From Haloplanus vescus (lineage in GTDB: Archaea; Halobacteriota; Halobacteria; Halobacteriales; Haloferacaceae), in contig NZ_FNQT01000003.1 in NCBI RefSeq assembly GCF_900107665.1, forward strand, positions 298,144 through 362,143: a DNA stretch of 64,000 bases, given 5' to 3'. Position 1 is the stretch's first letter. Each line of letters starts with the position of its first letter. Position numbers and translations under genes: made by a program. The notes beneath the pieces were generated by a model. It was not told where the DNA came from, did not search any database, and was given only the letters and a program-made list of their open reading frames with translations. Positions 24,523 to 34,317 of this stretch are shown in pieces.

Positions 24523-25275
24523 ATGTCGGTCACGACGCTTCACCGGCCCGCCCATCGGGACGCGCTCACCCACCTCGACGACGCCTTCCAGCGCGGTGAC
24601 CTCGTCACCGTCTTCGGTCGGTGCACCGTCGAGTACGACGGGCGCGCGTCGAGCAGCCTCGGCCCCGGTGACCGGCTCCTCCTCCTCAAACCCGACGGCT
24701 CGGCGCTCGTCCACACCGACGAGGGGCGGACCCCCGTCAACTGGCAACCGCCCGGCTGTGACCACTTCGCCAGCGTCCGCGACGGCCGCCTGCGCGTCCG
24801 GAGCGTCCGTCGGTCGCCGGAGGAACTCCTCGACGTGCGCTTCGAACGCGTCCACCACCTCGCCGCCTACGACGTGACCGACCCCGACGAACTCGATTTG
24901 CAGGGGAGCGAGGCCGACCTGAAAGAGCACATCCTCGCCACTCCGAGTCGCATCGAACCCGGATTCGAACCGCTCGCCACCGAACGCGAGACGGACGCCG
25001 GGCCGATGGACATCTTCGGCGAGGACGACGCCGGCCGGCCGGTCGTCGTCGAGTTGAAGCGGCGGCGCGTCGGGCCGGACGCCGTCGGCCAGCTCCGGCG
25101 GTACGTCGACGCTCTCGAACGCGAGTTCGGATCGGGACGCGAGATTCGGGGCGTCCTCGTCGCGCCCTCCGTCACCGACCGCGCCAAGTCGTTGCTCGAC
25201 GAGGAGGGTCTGGAGTTCGTCGCGCTTGACCCCACGACGGGCCGGCCGCCGGCCGACGCGACGGACGCTGGCTAG
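24523..25275 (+). CDS. nucS: Endonuclease NucS (EndoMS), mismatch-specific
   Basis: The 250-residue protein has an N-terminal beta domain (LVTVFGRCTVEYDGRASS near 28-45; GDRLLLLKPDGSALVH) and a C-terminal RecB-like nuclease domain: MDIFGEDDAGRPVVVELKRRRVG gives Asp and the E-x-K pair near 165-187. QLRRYVDAL follows. This is NucS/EndoMS, which cuts both strands at mismatches or at branched ends in archaea and actinobacteria. MutS and MutL are encoded 6-14 kb upstream, so this organism keeps both mismatch systems. Confidence 0.92.
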   Translation: MSVTTLHRPAHRDALTHLDDAFQRGDLVTVFGRCTVEYDGRASSSLGPGDRLLLLKPDGSALVHTDEGRTPVNWQPPGCDHFASVRDGRLRVRSVRRSPEELLDVRFERVHHLAAYDVTDPDELDLQGSEADLKEHILATPSRIEPGFEPLATERETDAGPMDIFGEDDAGRPVVVELKRRRVGPDAVGQLRRYVDALEREFGSGREIRGVLVAPSVTDRAKSLLDEEGLEFVALDPTTGRPPADATDAG

Positions 25276-25334
25276 TCCCCCCGTCCTGCGCTATCCGTTC
25301 GTTTAATGTACGTGGTACGGGCACACATGACTAC

Positions 25335-28028
25335 ATGACTCTCCATCACCGGACCGTCCGTCAGGACGTCCGCGAACTCGGCACCCTTCTCGGTGACGTA
25401 CTGGAGGCGCAATCCTCCACGGAGGCCTTCGAGGCCGTCGAGGACCTCCGCACGGCAGCCATCGACTACCGCGACGGCTCGCTCCCGTCGCGCGAACCAC
25501 TTCGCGAGACGCTCGACTCGCTCGACCCCGAACTCGAAGGCGCGACGGCGCGTGCGTTCACGGCCTACTTCGAACTCATCAACCTCGCGGAGGAGCGCGA
25601 ACGCGTCCGCGCCATCCGCCGTGACGAACAGGAGGGCCGCATCGAGGACAGTCAGACCGAGACGGTCGCCTCGCTGGTCGAACGCGACGCGGACGCCGAG
25701 ACGGTCCAGCGCGTCCTCGACGACGTGCTCATCCAGCCGACGTTCACCGCGCACCCGACGGAGGCCAACCGCAAGACCATCAAGGCCAAACTCCGGACCA
25801 TCACCACGCTCCTCGAATCGCTCGACGAACGGCGGTTGACCGACTCCGAGCGCCGGAAGTCGTGGGACCAGTTGGAGGCCGAGGTGACGAGTCTCTGGCA
25901 GACGCCCCACGTCCGTGACCGCGCTCCCGAACCCCAGGACGAGGCGCGCAACGTCCAGTGGTATCTGGAGAACACCCTCTTCGACGTGGTGGGTGAGGTG
26001 TACGCCGACTTGGAGGAGACGCTCTCGGAGGCCTACCCCGAGGTGGACGTGCCCAAACTCTTCGAGTTCCGCTCGTGGGCGGGCAGCGACCGCGACGGCA
26101 ACCCGGCGGTCACCGTCGACGTGACGACCGAGACGCTCGACCGCCAGCGGTCGGTCGTCCTCGACCGCTACCGCGCCGAACTGAAGCGGCTCTCGGGCAT
26201 CCTGAGCCAGGACGCAGCGTGGATTACGCCCGGCGAGCGGTTCGAGTCGTCCCTGCTCGCCGACCGCGAGCGCTTCCCGGAAGTCTCCAGCGAGGCCCAG
26301 GAGCGTTACCCCCACGAGTTCTACCGACAGAAGCTGAAACTGATGCGCGAGCGACTGGAACGGGTCGACGACGTTCGCCCCGGCGGCTACGACGACCCCG
26401 ACGAACTGGTCGACGACCTCGAAGCCATCGACGAGAGCCTCCGCCTCAACGACGCCGAATCCATCGCCGACGCCTACGTCCACCCCCTCGTGCGGAAGGT
26501 GGAGACGTTCGGCTTCTCGCTCGCCAGCCTCGACCTGCGCGACCACCAGAAAAACCACACCGAAGCAGTCGACGAGTTGCTGTCGGCACAGGGCATCGAC
26601 TACCGCGACCGAGACGAGGACGAACGCGTCGAGGTACTCACGGAGGCCATCATGCAAGATGCCGACGTGGTCGACATCGCCAGCCCGGGCGACGTGAGCG
26701 ACACGACGGCGCGGGTCTGTGAGCGCTTCGAGGCGCTCCGGCGCTGGCAGCGCGAATACGGCACCGACGCCATCGACACCTACTGCATCAGCATGACCGA
26801 GGAGCCGAGCCACGTGCTCGAAGTCCTCTTCCTCGCCGATCAGGCGGGCGTCGTTTCTCTCCCCGAGCACAGCGGGCTCGACGTGGTGCCATTGCTGGAG
26901 ACCGAACGCGCCCTCGACGGTGCTCGACGCATCATGGGGACGCTGTTCGAGAACGACGCGTACGCGGCGGCGCTCGACTGCCGCGACAACACCCAGGAGA
27001 TCATGCTGGGCTACTCCGACTCCAACAAGGAGAACGGCTTCCTCGCCGCGAACTGGAGTCTCTACCGGAACCAGCGTCGTCTCGCCCGTATCACCGACGA
27101 GTTCGACGTGCAGATGCGCCTGTTCCACGGCCGCGGTGGCTCCATCTCGCGGGGCGGCGGCCCGATGCACGAGGCGATGCTCGCGCTCCCCATCGAGACG
27201 GTCAACGGACAGATCAAGTTCACCGAACAGGGCGAGGCCATCGCGGAGAAGTACGGCAACCCACGCATCGCCGAACGCAACCTCGAACGGATGCTGGACG
27301 CGCAGACTCGCGCGCGCTACCAGTCGATGGAGGGGCCGATCAAGGAGACGCCCGACGCGTGGACCGAGGCCATGGAGACGATGTCGGCGGCGGCACGGAC
27401 GGCGTATCAGGACCTCCTCGAAACGGAGGGATTCATCCCCTACTTCGAGACGGCGACGCCGATTACGGTCATCGAGGACCTCAACCTCGGCTCGCGTCCC
27501 GCCTCGCGGTCCGGCGAGCGCACCGTCGAGGACCTCCGCGCCATCCCGTGGGTGTTCTCGTGGACGCAGTCCCGGTGTATCATCCCCGGGTGGTACGGCG
27601 TGGCGACGGGCATCGACGCCTACCTCGACGACGGTGGGTCGATGGACACCCTCCAGCGGATGTACGAGCGGTGGCCCTTCTTCCGGACGACCCTCGACAA
27701 CGCCGCGCAGGCGATGACGCGGACGGACATGGAAATCGCCGCGGAGTACGCGTCGCTCGCGCCGGAGGACCTCCGCGAGCGGTTCTTCCCACGTATCCGC
27801 GATGAACACGCTCGCGCCGTCGACCTCGTCCTCGACATCACGGAGCGTGAGGACCCCCTCCAGCGTCAGTGGCTCCGCGAGAGCCTTGAGCGGCGGAATC
27901 CGTACGTCGACCCGCTGAACCTCCTCCAGATACGGCTGCTGGACCGCGACGGGCGGTCGCCCTCCGAGGAGCGGACGCTCCGCCTGACGGTCAAGGGCAT
28001 CGCAGCGGGGATGAAGAGCACCGGGTGA
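25335..28028 (+). CDS. ppc: Phosphoenolpyruvate carboxylase
   Basis: The protein has 897 residues, the full bacterial-type length. Key signatures: TAHPTEANR with His140; the FHGRGGSISRGGGP glycine loop near 597-610; Lys/Arg residues in YSDSNKENG near 560; and the C-terminus ending in ...AAGMKSTG. It converts PEP and bicarbonate to oxaloacetate, filling the TCA cycle. It uses bicarbonate, of interest because the predicted DabAB bicarbonate pair lies 9 kb away. The start at 25335 is the ATG with the best alignment to the family N-terminus. Confidence 0.96.
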   Translation: MTLHHRTVRQDVRELGTLLGDVLEAQSSTEAFEAVEDLRTAAIDYRDGSLPSREPLRETLDSLDPELEGATARAFTAYFELINLAEERERVRAIRRDEQEGRIEDSQTETVASLVERDADAETVQRVLDDVLIQPTFTAHPTEANRKTIKAKLRTITTLLESLDERRLTDSERRKSWDQLEAEVTSLWQTPHVRDRAPEPQDEARNVQWYLENTLFDVVGEVYADLEETLSEAYPEVDVPKLFEFRSWAGSDRDGNPAVTVDVTTETLDRQRSVVLDRYRAELKRLSGILSQDAAWITPGERFESSLLADRERFPEVSSEAQERYPHEFYRQKLKLMRERLERVDDVRPGGYDDPDELVDDLEAIDESLRLNDAESIADAYVHPLVRKVETFGFSLASLDLRDHQKNHTEAVDELLSAQGIDYRDRDEDERVEVLTEAIMQDADVVDIASPGDVSDTTARVCERFEALRRWQREYGTDAIDTYCISMTEEPSHVLEVLFLADQAGVVSLPEHSGLDVVPLLETERALDGARRIMGTLFENDAYAAALDCRDNTQEIMLGYSDSNKENGFLAANWSLYRNQRRLARITDEFDVQMRLFHGRGGSISRGGGPMHEAMLALPIETVNGQIKFTEQGEAIAEKYGNPRIAERNLERMLDAQTRARYQSMEGPIKETPDAWTEAMETMSAAARTAYQDLLETEGFIPYFETATPITVIEDLNLGSRPASRSGERTVEDLRAIPWVFSWTQSRCIIPGWYGVATGIDAYLDDGGSMDTLQRMYERWPFFRTTLDNAAQAMTRTDMEIAAEYASLAPEDLRERFFPRIRDEHARAVDLVLDITEREDPLQRQWLRESLERRNPYVDPLNLLQIRLLDRDGRSPSEERTLRLTVKGIAAGMKSTG

Positions 28029-28135
28029 TTCGCCGACGCGAACGCAACGGCGTCGGTGGGCGTACGGGCGCTACAGCCGCCGTACGGCATCGAAGGCTTT
28101 ATTCACCGCCTCGGCTTCGATTCTGACAAGTAACC

Positions 28136-28666
28136 ATGTCCGACAAGCCTGCCTCCATGTACCGGGAGATCGACAAGCCCTCGTACACGCGACGAGAGTA
28201 CATCACGGGCGTTCCCGGTTCCAAGATTGCACAGCACAACATGGGCGACCTCCAGGCCGACCCCGAGGACTACGAGGTTCACATCAGCCTCGAAGTCGAG
28301 GAGGAGTGTCAGCTTCGCCACGGCGCGCTCGAGGCCTCGCGCCTCTCCGCCAACCGTCGGCTCCTGAAGGAGCTGGGCGAAGGGAACTACAAGATGGTGC
28401 TCCGGAAGTTCCCCCACCAGGTCATCCGAGAGAACAAGCAGGCGACGGGCGCGGGTGCGGACCGTGTCTCCGACGGGATGCGACAGGCGTTCGGCAAGCC
28501 GGTCGGCACCGCCGCCCGCATTCAGACCAACGAGACGGTCTTCACCTGCTACTGCGACCCCGAGGACGCCCCGGTCGTCAAGGACGCCTTCCGTCGCGCC
28601 TACAACAAGATCTCGCCGCCGTGCCGCATCGTCGTCGAGAAAGGCGAGCAGCTGCTCGTCGCCTGA
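28136..28666 (+). CDS. rpl10e: 50S ribosomal protein L16/L10e
   Basis: The 176-residue protein begins with [21 protein letters not shown], a typical archaeal L10e start, and has [20 protein letters not shown] (near 83-102) and [20 protein letters not shown] [16 protein letters not shown]. It binds 23S rRNA near the A and P sites of the large subunit. TATA ctttatt near 28096-28102 gives a promoter. A T-rich run follows the stop. Confidence 0.96.
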   Translation: MSDKPASMYREIDKPSYTRREYITGVPGSKIAQHNMGDLQADPEDYEVHISLEVEEECQLRHGALEASRLSANRRLLKELGEGNYKMVLRKFPHQVIRENKQATGAGADRVSDGMRQAFGKPVGTAARIQTNETVFTCYCDPEDAPVVKDAFRRAYNKISPPCRIVVEKGEQLLVA

Positions 28667-28680
28667 GCGCGACCCCCGAC

Positions 28681-28690
28681 CTTTTCTTTC
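28681..28690 (+). terminator. T-rich run after rpl10e
   Basis: cttttctttc directly follows the rpl10e stop by about 14 bases. Archaeal RNA polymerase stops at T-rich tracts, so this may end the transcript. Confidence 0.4.
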
Positions 28691-28709
28691 CGCCTTCCAC
28701 AGGGAGCGT

Positions 28710-29567
28710 ATGCTCCGGCTCGCCCTGACCACACGGGCGGAGACGTTCGACCGCCTCCAGGACCCACTCGCCGACCGCGGCATCGAGGTCGGCCATCTCC
28801 CCGCCACCGGGCGGACCATCCGTCTCGACGAGGCGCCCGCCGACGACTTCGACGTGGGCTTCGTCTACCCCTCGCAGACGCCCGCCGGCGACGCCCTGTC
28901 CGCGCTGTACGACCTCCCGTGGGTGAACGGGCGCGACGCCGTGCTTCGCTCGCGAAACAAGGGTGGGGTCGTGGCGACCCTCGGCGCCGCCGGTCTGCCT
29001 GTCCCGAAGACGACGATGGTGTCGAGCCCCGTCGACGAAGCGACGCTCGTCGACGCCGTCGCGGACTTCGACTGGCCGGTCGTCGTCAAGCCGAACTCTA
29101 CGACTCGCGGGACGGGCGTGGCGAAAGCGACCGACATCGACTCGCTGCTGGGTATCGCCGACTACCTCGACCTGATTCACGACTACCGCGCCACGGGCGA
29201 CAAGACCTACCTCCTACAGGAGTATCTACCCGACGCGCACGACTACCGCGTCATGGTCGTCGACGGCGAGTACGCGGGGGCCGTCGAGCGCGAACTGCCG
29301 GCAGACGCCCGCGCGGACGGGCGCTGGAAACACAACGTCCACCGCGGCGCCGAGGCGACGGGCGTCGACCTGCCCAACGAGTATCGCCGTCTCGCCGAAC
29401 GGGCGGCGGCGGCGCTCGACGTATCGTATCTGGGCGTCGACCTGCTCGCGACGGAGAATCGGGTCGTCGTCGTTGAGACGAACGCGCGGCCGACCGTCGA
29501 CGTCGCGACGAAGTACGTCCCGGACTTCTACGACCGACTGGCGGCGCTGATAAAAGCGACGGCGTAG
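28710..29567 (+). CDS. RimK-like ATP-grasp ligase
   Basis: The protein has 285 residues from the ATG at 28710. The ATP-grasp core is visible: WPVVVKPNSTTRGTGVAKA (ATP-binding lysine and glycine loop, near 120-138), YLLQEYLPDAHDYRVMVVDG near 168-187, and LGVDLLATENRVVVVETNARP near 240-260 with the metal-binding Glu and Asn. It ligates a carboxyl group to an amine; in this family substrates include glutamate, coenzyme F420 and lysine-biosynthesis carrier proteins. The substrate here is not determined. Its stop abuts that of the convergent hsp20 gene with no gap. Confidence 0.85.
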   Translation: MLRLALTTRAETFDRLQDPLADRGIEVGHLPATGRTIRLDEAPADDFDVGFVYPSQTPAGDALSALYDLPWVNGRDAVLRSRNKGGVVATLGAAGLPVPKTTMVSSPVDEATLVDAVADFDWPVVVKPNSTTRGTGVAKATDIDSLLGIADYLDLIHDYRATGDKTYLLQEYLPDAHDYRVMVVDGEYAGAVERELPADARADGRWKHNVHRGAEATGVDLPNEYRRLAERAAAALDVSYLGVDLLATENRVVVVETNARPTVDVATKYVPDFYDRLAALIKATA

Positions 29568-29951
29568 TTACTCGACGTCGATGGCGGCGGAGTCGCCCAC
29601 CTTGTCCACGGTGACTTCGAGGATGCCGTTGTTGAACGTGGCCGACGCGGAGTGCTCGTCGACGCGGGCGGGCAGGCGGACCCGCTCGTCGTACTCGCGG
29701 TGCGGGGAGGTGGCGCTGATGGTGAGGGTCTTCCCGTCACACTTCAGCTCGATGGCGTCTTTCTCGACGCCGGGGAGGTCGGCGACGAGCCGCACTTCCT
29801 CGTCGTCCTCGTAGATGTCGACGTGCGTCTCGGAAGCAAAGCCCGAGCCGTCGCTCATCGCGTTGGAGTTGGCGCCCGTCATTTCGTTCATCATCCGTTC
29901 GATTTCGTCGAAAATGTCGCCGAACGGGTCGTCACGGTCGTCGCCTCTCAT
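29568..29951 (-). CDS. hsp20: Hsp20/alpha-crystallin small heat-shock protein
   Basis: The protein has 127 residues from the ATG at 29949-29951. A short N-terminal arm (FGDIFDEIERMMNEM) is followed by the alpha-crystallin domain (THVDIYEDDEEVRLVADLPGV near 46-66; DERVRLPARVDEHSASATFNNGILEVTV near 90-117, including the A-x-x-x-n-G-v-L signature) and a short tail. It oligomerises and holds unfolding proteins. A TATA element aagctttt upstream fits heat-regulated haloarchaeal promoters, but no specific heat-shock box was identified. Confidence 0.92.
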   Translation of the reverse strand: MRGDDRDDPFGDIFDEIERMMNEMTGANSNAMSDGSGFASETHVDIYEDDEEVRLVADLPGVEKDAIELKCDGKTLTISATSPHREYDERVRLPARVDEHSASATFNNGILEVTVDKVGDSAAIDVE

Positions 29952-30100
29952 GGCCGAACGTAAGCCGGTCCCGCTCAAAAGCTTTCTGTCCCCGGTAGGT
30001 AGTAGCACGACCCCCGTGACCGACGGTATACTATGACACGATTGTTCACTCGGAATCGGCCGTTTGAAATACTCGACCCCCCATCAGAGAGACGAGGCAC

Positions 30101-31336
30101 ATGTTCAAGACGCTCGACGAACTCGGGTCCGGGAATCGCGTCCTCGTTCGGCTCGACCTCAATTCGCCGGTCGAGGACGGCATCGTCAAGGACAACCGCC
30201 GATTCGCACGCCACGCCCGGACCGTTCGGGAACTCGTCGAGGACGGCCACCGCGTCGTCGTCATGGCCCATCAGGGCCGTCCGGGGCGGGACTCTTTCGT
30301 CTCGCTCGACCAGCACGCCGACCTCCTCGCCGAGTACGTCGAGACGCCCGTCGGGTTCGTCGACGACGTTCACGGCGACGAGGCTGTCGACGCCATCCGA
30401 GGGCTCGACGCCGGCGAGATACTGCTCCTCGAGAACGTCCGGATGAGCGACGACGAACTCCCCGAGAAACCGGCGGAGGAACACGCCGACAGCGAGTTCG
30501 TCCAGACGCTCGCCCCCGAGTTCGACTGCTACATCAACGACGCGTACTCGGCGGCCCACCGCTCGCACGCTTCCCTCGTCGGCTTTCCGCTCGTCCTCCC
30601 CGCCTACGCCGGGCGCGTCATGGAGGCCGAATACGAGGCCAACACGAGCATCGCCAGCCGGGAGTTCGACGGGCAGGTGACGATGGTGCTCGGCGGCGCG
30701 AAAGCCACCGACGTCATCGACGTGATGAGCGCGCTCGACGAGGCCATCGACCACTACCTCCTCGGCGGCATCGTGGGCGAACTCTTCCTGCGGGCCGCGG
30801 GCTACGACGTGGGCTACGACGTGGGCGGCACGGAACTCTACGACCACCAGTGGGAGCAAAACGAAGAGCGCATCCGCGAACTGCTCGCCGAACGCAGCGA
30901 CCGCATCACGCTCCCCTTCGACCTAGCCTACGAGGACGCTGCCGACGAACGCGCTGAATTCCCCGTCACCGATGACGTGGAGAAGGACTTCCCGCTGCTC
31001 GACGTGGGCTCGACGACTGTCGAGCGCTACGGCGAGGTCATCGAGGACTCGGCGGCGGTGTTCGTCAAGGGCGCCCTCGGCGTCTTCGAGGACGAACGCT
31101 TCTCGACGGGGACGGTCGGCGTCCTCGAAACCATCGCGACGACGGACTGCTTCTCGGTCATCGGCGGCGGCGACACCTCGCGGGCCATCGAACTCTACGG
31201 CCTCGACGAGGAGTACTTCTCGCACGTCTCCATCGCCGGCGGCGCCTACGTCCGGGCGCTCACCGGCCAGTCGCTTCCCGGCGTCGACGCCTTGACTCGC
31301 TCCTGTGAGCGCGTCGAGTCGAGCGTCGACCAGTAG
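30101..31336 (+). CDS. pgk: Phosphoglycerate kinase
   Basis: The 411-residue protein has the N-terminal substrate-binding segment RVLVRLDLNSPVEDG near 13-27, the RxxxHxxTV-like RFARHARTVRELVEDGHRVV, and GGAKATDVIDVM near 199-210. The C-terminal nucleotide-binding domain has VIGGGDTSRAIELYG near 347-361. It converts 1,3-bisphosphoglycerate and ADP to 3-phosphoglycerate and ATP. Its stop converges with that of gap (36 bases between), so the two glycolytic/gluconeogenic genes share a terminator region. Confidence 0.97.
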   Translation: MFKTLDELGSGNRVLVRLDLNSPVEDGIVKDNRRFARHARTVRELVEDGHRVVVMAHQGRPGRDSFVSLDQHADLLAEYVETPVGFVDDVHGDEAVDAIRGLDAGEILLLENVRMSDDELPEKPAEEHADSEFVQTLAPEFDCYINDAYSAAHRSHASLVGFPLVLPAYAGRVMEAEYEANTSIASREFDGQVTMVLGGAKATDVIDVMSALDEAIDHYLLGGIVGELFLRAAGYDVGYDVGGTELYDHQWEQNEERIRELLAERSDRITLPFDLAYEDAADERAEFPVTDDVEKDFPLLDVGSTTVERYGEVIEDSAAVFVKGALGVFEDERFSTGTVGVLETIATTDCFSVIGGGDTSRAIELYGLDEEYFSHVSIAGGAYVRALTGQSLPGVDALTRSCERVESSVDQ

Positions 31337-31372
31337 CGGCTGGGGCCGTTCTTTCTGAATCGCGCCGTCGAC

Positions 31373-32392
31373 TCAGTAGTCGATGCCGACGCCCATCGCT
31401 TCCTCGGTCGTCGCGCGACTCTCGGCGGCGTCCTCGTCGCCGCGGAGGGCGCGGACGGCGTCGACGTTTTCGGGCACCACGTCGCTCTCCTGGTGAATCG
31501 CTTGGAACAGGTAGAGGTCGCGGCCCTCGACGGTGATGGACTCGGACCAGATGCAGTTCTCCCAGAGGTCACCGCGCGGCCGGCCAGCGTCGTGGGCGAA
31601 CTCCTTGAGCTTGCCCGAGCCGTCGATGTCGGCGCCCGCCGGAATCTGGAACAGGCGCTCCTCGTCGGCGAACAGGTCGCGGACCGCCTCGGCGTCAGCG
31701 TCCGATTCCAGCGTCACGTTGACGCTGTGGGTGTGCATCAGCGTCGCCGGCACCTTCATCCCGAGCGTGTCGATGTCGAGGTCCGGGAAGATGGTGTTCA
31801 CGTCCGGGCCGTGGTGCGAGGGGATGGTCACCGGGTCGGGGAGGATGTCGTCGATGGGGCCGCGCCCGGTCTGGCCGGGGTCGCCGCCGCGCCGAACCAG
31901 CGTGACGCGTGCCTTCTCGACGCCGTAGGCCTCCTCAAGCGGCGCGAGGATGCGCGAGAGCCCCGTGGTGTTACAGGAGACGACGCGCGCGGAGTCGGCG
32001 CCGACCGCGTTCTCGAAGTTAGCGCGGGCGTTGAAACTCACCTCGGCCACGTCGGCGTCCTCGCCGCCCTGGAAGATGGCGGGCGTGTCGTGGGCCTCGT
32101 AGAGGTCGGCGTTCTCGGCGCCGATGCCCGAGGGCGTACAGTCGACCACCACGTCCGACTCGGCGACGAGCTCCTCCACCTCGCCGGCGAGTTCGAGGCC
32201 CTCCTCGGCGAACTGGTCCATCCGGTCGGGGATGGCGGCGTAGAGGGGGTAGCCCTTGCGCGCCGCCGTCTCCGCCTCGAAGTTCGGGCGCGTCTTGGCG
32301 ACGCCGACGAGCTCCATGTCCGGTTGTTCCGTAATCGCGTCAGCCACCCGTTTGCCGATGGTTCCGTAGCCGTTGACGCCGACCTGTGTCAT
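31373..32392 (-). CDS. gap: Type II glyceraldehyde-3-phosphate dehydrogenase (archaeal)
   Basis: The protein has 339 residues from the ATG at 32390-32392 ([17 protein letters not shown], Rossmann GxGxxG). Catalytic Cys in [11 protein letters not shown] near 141, GRGPIDDI and HTHSVNV segments follow. This is the phosphorylating archaeal class, distinct from bacterial GapA. Haloarchaea usually keep a bacterial-type enzyme for sugar breakdown and this one for gluconeogenesis. The upstream ORF extension to 32419 starts from a codon that would add a non-homologous tail, so it is excluded. Confidence 0.96.
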   Translation of the reverse strand: MTQVGVNGYGTIGKRVADAITEQPDMELVGVAKTRPNFEAETAARKGYPLYAAIPDRMDQFAEEGLELAGEVEELVAESDVVVDCTPSGIGAENADLYEAHDTPAIFQGGEDADVAEVSFNARANFENAVGADSARVVSCNTTGLSRILAPLEEAYGVEKARVTLVRRGGDPGQTGRGPIDDILPDPVTIPSHHGPDVNTIFPDLDIDTLGMKVPATLMHTHSVNVTLESDADAEAVRDLFADEERLFQIPAGADIDGSGKLKEFAHDAGRPRGDLWENCIWSESITVEGRDLYLFQAIHQESDVVPENVDAVRALRGDEDAAESRATTEEAMGVGIDY

Positions 32393-32444
32393 ATCGCGGA
32401 GTCGCGCGGCGACGGGCATAATCGTTTCGAGCCTCTCTCGTGGC

Positions 32445-33194
32445 CTACTGGTACGCCATCGCCTGCGCCACCTTCTGCCCCCGGTAGTAGCCGGGGGCGG
32501 TCGCGACGGTCGCCGGCTTGATCTCCCCGTCGATGGCTCGGAGGCGGAACTCGGCCTCCGGCAACGACACCCCCTCGGTCATCAGCCGCTCGAAGCGACC
32601 CCTCGCCCGCTCCCGGTCGTCCGGGTGGAGGAAATCGGTGAACGACCGGTCCTCCAGGTCCGCGTGCGTGTCGGCGTTGAGAAAGTCGACCGCGGCGTCG
32701 TTCGAGTAAAGCAGCGTACCCTCTCGGTCGAAGACGATTATCGGAATCGGTGCCGTATCCACGAGGTTGTGGTAGCGCTCCTCGCTCCGGGTGACCGCCG
32801 TCTCCGCGCGATAGGCTCGCACGCTGTTGGTGATGCGGTTGGCGAGCAGCATGTACTGGTCTCTCCCGGACTCCTTCTGGAGGTACTCGGTGACGCCGGC
32901 CGACACCGCTCGGCTCGCAATCGACTCCGACCCCCGCCCGGTAAACAGAATGAAGGGGAGCTTCGGGTGGTCGGTGCGGACGGTTTCGAGGAATTCGATG
33001 CCGTTCTGGTCGGGCATATCGTAGTCGGAGACGATACAGTCGGCGTCGAGTTCGGCGAGTCGGTCCAACCCCTCGCCGACATTCGTCGCCGTCGTCACCT
33101 CGAACCGGTCGTCTTCGCGTTCGAGGAACGTGGCGGCCAGATTCGCAAAGTCCGGTTCGTCGTCGACGTGGAGGACGCGAATCGGGCCATCCAT
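32445..33194 (-). CDS. Response regulator with PAS domain (no kinase, no DNA-binding domain)
   Basis: The 249-residue protein opens with a receiver domain: HVDDEPDF (acidic pocket), Asp phosphorylation site in [14 protein letters not shown] (Asp near 53), TGR (near 85) and a conserved Lys (near 108). A PAS domain follows ([19 protein letters not shown] near 140-158; [13 protein letters not shown]), ending near 235. There is no histidine kinase or winged helix, so it must signal by protein contacts, a common haloarchaeal arrangement. Its promoter region holds a palindrome. Confidence 0.88.
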   Translation of the reverse strand: MDGPIRVLHVDDEPDFANLAATFLEREDDRFEVTTATNVGEGLDRLAELDADCIVSDYDMPDQNGIEFLETVRTDHPKLPFILFTGRGSESIASRAVSAGVTEYLQKESGRDQYMLLANRITNSVRAYRAETAVTRSEERYHNLVDTAPIPIIVFDREGTLLYSNDAAVDFLNADTHADLEDRSFTDFLHPDDRERARGRFERLMTEGVSLPEAEFRLRAIDGEIKPATVATAPGYYRGQKVAQAMAYQ

Positions 33195-33236
33195 ATTCGA
33201 ATCATTGGACCGTACGACGATAGTGGTTATGGTGGT

Positions 33237-33251
33237 TGTTATCACATAACA
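33237..33251. promoter_or_regulatory. Palindrome in the response-regulator promoter
   Basis: TGTTAT (33237-33242), spacer CAC, ATAACA (33246-33251) is a perfect 6-bp inverted repeat about 43 bases upstream of the response regulator start. On the gene strand ATAACCAC is repeated just downstream (33221-33237 region), giving three ATAAC-type half sites in a row. A regulator binding site is likely. Confidence 0.4.
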
Positions 33252-33318
33252 TACAATTTCGCTCGGCGGTCGCATCCGGAGGGGAAGGGCTAACCTACGC
33301 CCGGCCCTTCCCTCGCCC

Positions 33319-34266
33319 ATGTCCGACGCACTCATACAGGCCGCCGAGACGGCGATTCATCAGTGCATGGCGCTCGACGCCGACGAGTCCTGTGCTGTCG
33401 TCACCGACGACAAGCGGCTCCCAATCGGCGAGGCGCTCTACGACGTGGCGAGCACCGTCACCGACGACGCCGTCCTCCTCCGCTACCCGCCGGGCGAGCA
33501 ACACGGCACCGAACCCCCCGCGCCCGTCGCGGCCGCGATGGCCGACGCCGACGTGGTCCTCGCGCCGACGACCAAGAGCCTGAGTCACACGCGCGCCCGC
33601 AAGCGAGCCTGCGACGCCGGTGCTCGCGCCGCCACCCTCCCCGGCATCACCGAGGACGTGATGGTCGCCGGCCTCGACGCCGACTACGAGACCATCGCCC
33701 GCCACTGTCGCGAGGTACTCGAACAGGTCGCCGACGCCGACGAGATTCGCGTCACCTCCCCCGAGGGCACCGACTTCACCGTCGAACCCGGCGACCGCGA
33801 GTGGCTGACCGACACCGGGATGGTCCACGACGCCGGCGACTTCTCGAACCTCCCCGCGGGCGAGGTGTTCGTCAGCCCCGAGACGGCCTCCGGCACGTAC
33901 GTCGTCGACGGGACGATGATGCCCCACGGTCTGCTCGAGGAACCGATTCGATTCGAGGTGGAGGACGGCACAGTCACCCACATCTCCGACGACGCCGTGC
34001 GCGAACAGGTCGACGCCGGGCGCGAGGCGGTGGGCGACGACGCCGCCAACCTCGCCGAACTCGGGGTCGGAACGAACGTCGGCGTCACCGACCTCGTCGG
34101 GTCCGTCCTCTTGGACGAGAAGGCGGCGGGGACGGTCCACATCGCCATCGGCGACGACGCGAGCATCGGCGGCGACACCGAGGCACCGCTACATCTCGAC
34201 GGCATCCTCCGCCATCCGACGGTGTACGCCGACGGCGAGGCAATCGATCTGCCGAGCGCCGAGTGA
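33319..34266 (+). CDS. Metalloaminopeptidase, M29/leucyl aminopeptidase-like
   Basis: The 315-residue protein follows the aminopeptidase T/AmpS (M29) pattern: FSNLPAGEVFVSPETASG near 175-192 with the metal-binding Glu, ELGVGTNVGVTDL near 250, and AAGTVHIAIGDDASIGGDTEAP with HLDGIL near the C-terminus (the His and Asp metal ligands). It is shorter than bacterial M29 enzymes (about 400 residues), the N-terminal part being reduced. It removes N-terminal residues from peptides. It is separated from the next gene by 51 bases on the same strand. Confidence 0.82.
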   Translation: MSDALIQAAETAIHQCMALDADESCAVVTDDKRLPIGEALYDVASTVTDDAVLLRYPPGEQHGTEPPAPVAAAMADADVVLAPTTKSLSHTRARKRACDAGARAATLPGITEDVMVAGLDADYETIARHCREVLEQVADADEIRVTSPEGTDFTVEPGDREWLTDTGMVHDAGDFSNLPAGEVFVSPETASGTYVVDGTMMPHGLLEEPIRFEVEDGTVTHISDDAVREQVDAGREAVGDDAANLAELGVGTNVGVTDLVGSVLLDEKAAGTVHIAIGDDASIGGDTEAPLHLDGILRHPTVYADGEAIDLPSAE

Positions 34267-34317
34267 CGCGAATCCCGGAAGGGCGGACTTTTACCGCCTG
34301 ACCGGCTACACGTCGGT

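Noticed and set aside
25272..27809. 845-codon open frame opposite ppc
   Set aside because: Antisense shadow of a highly biased gene, no recognisable domain.
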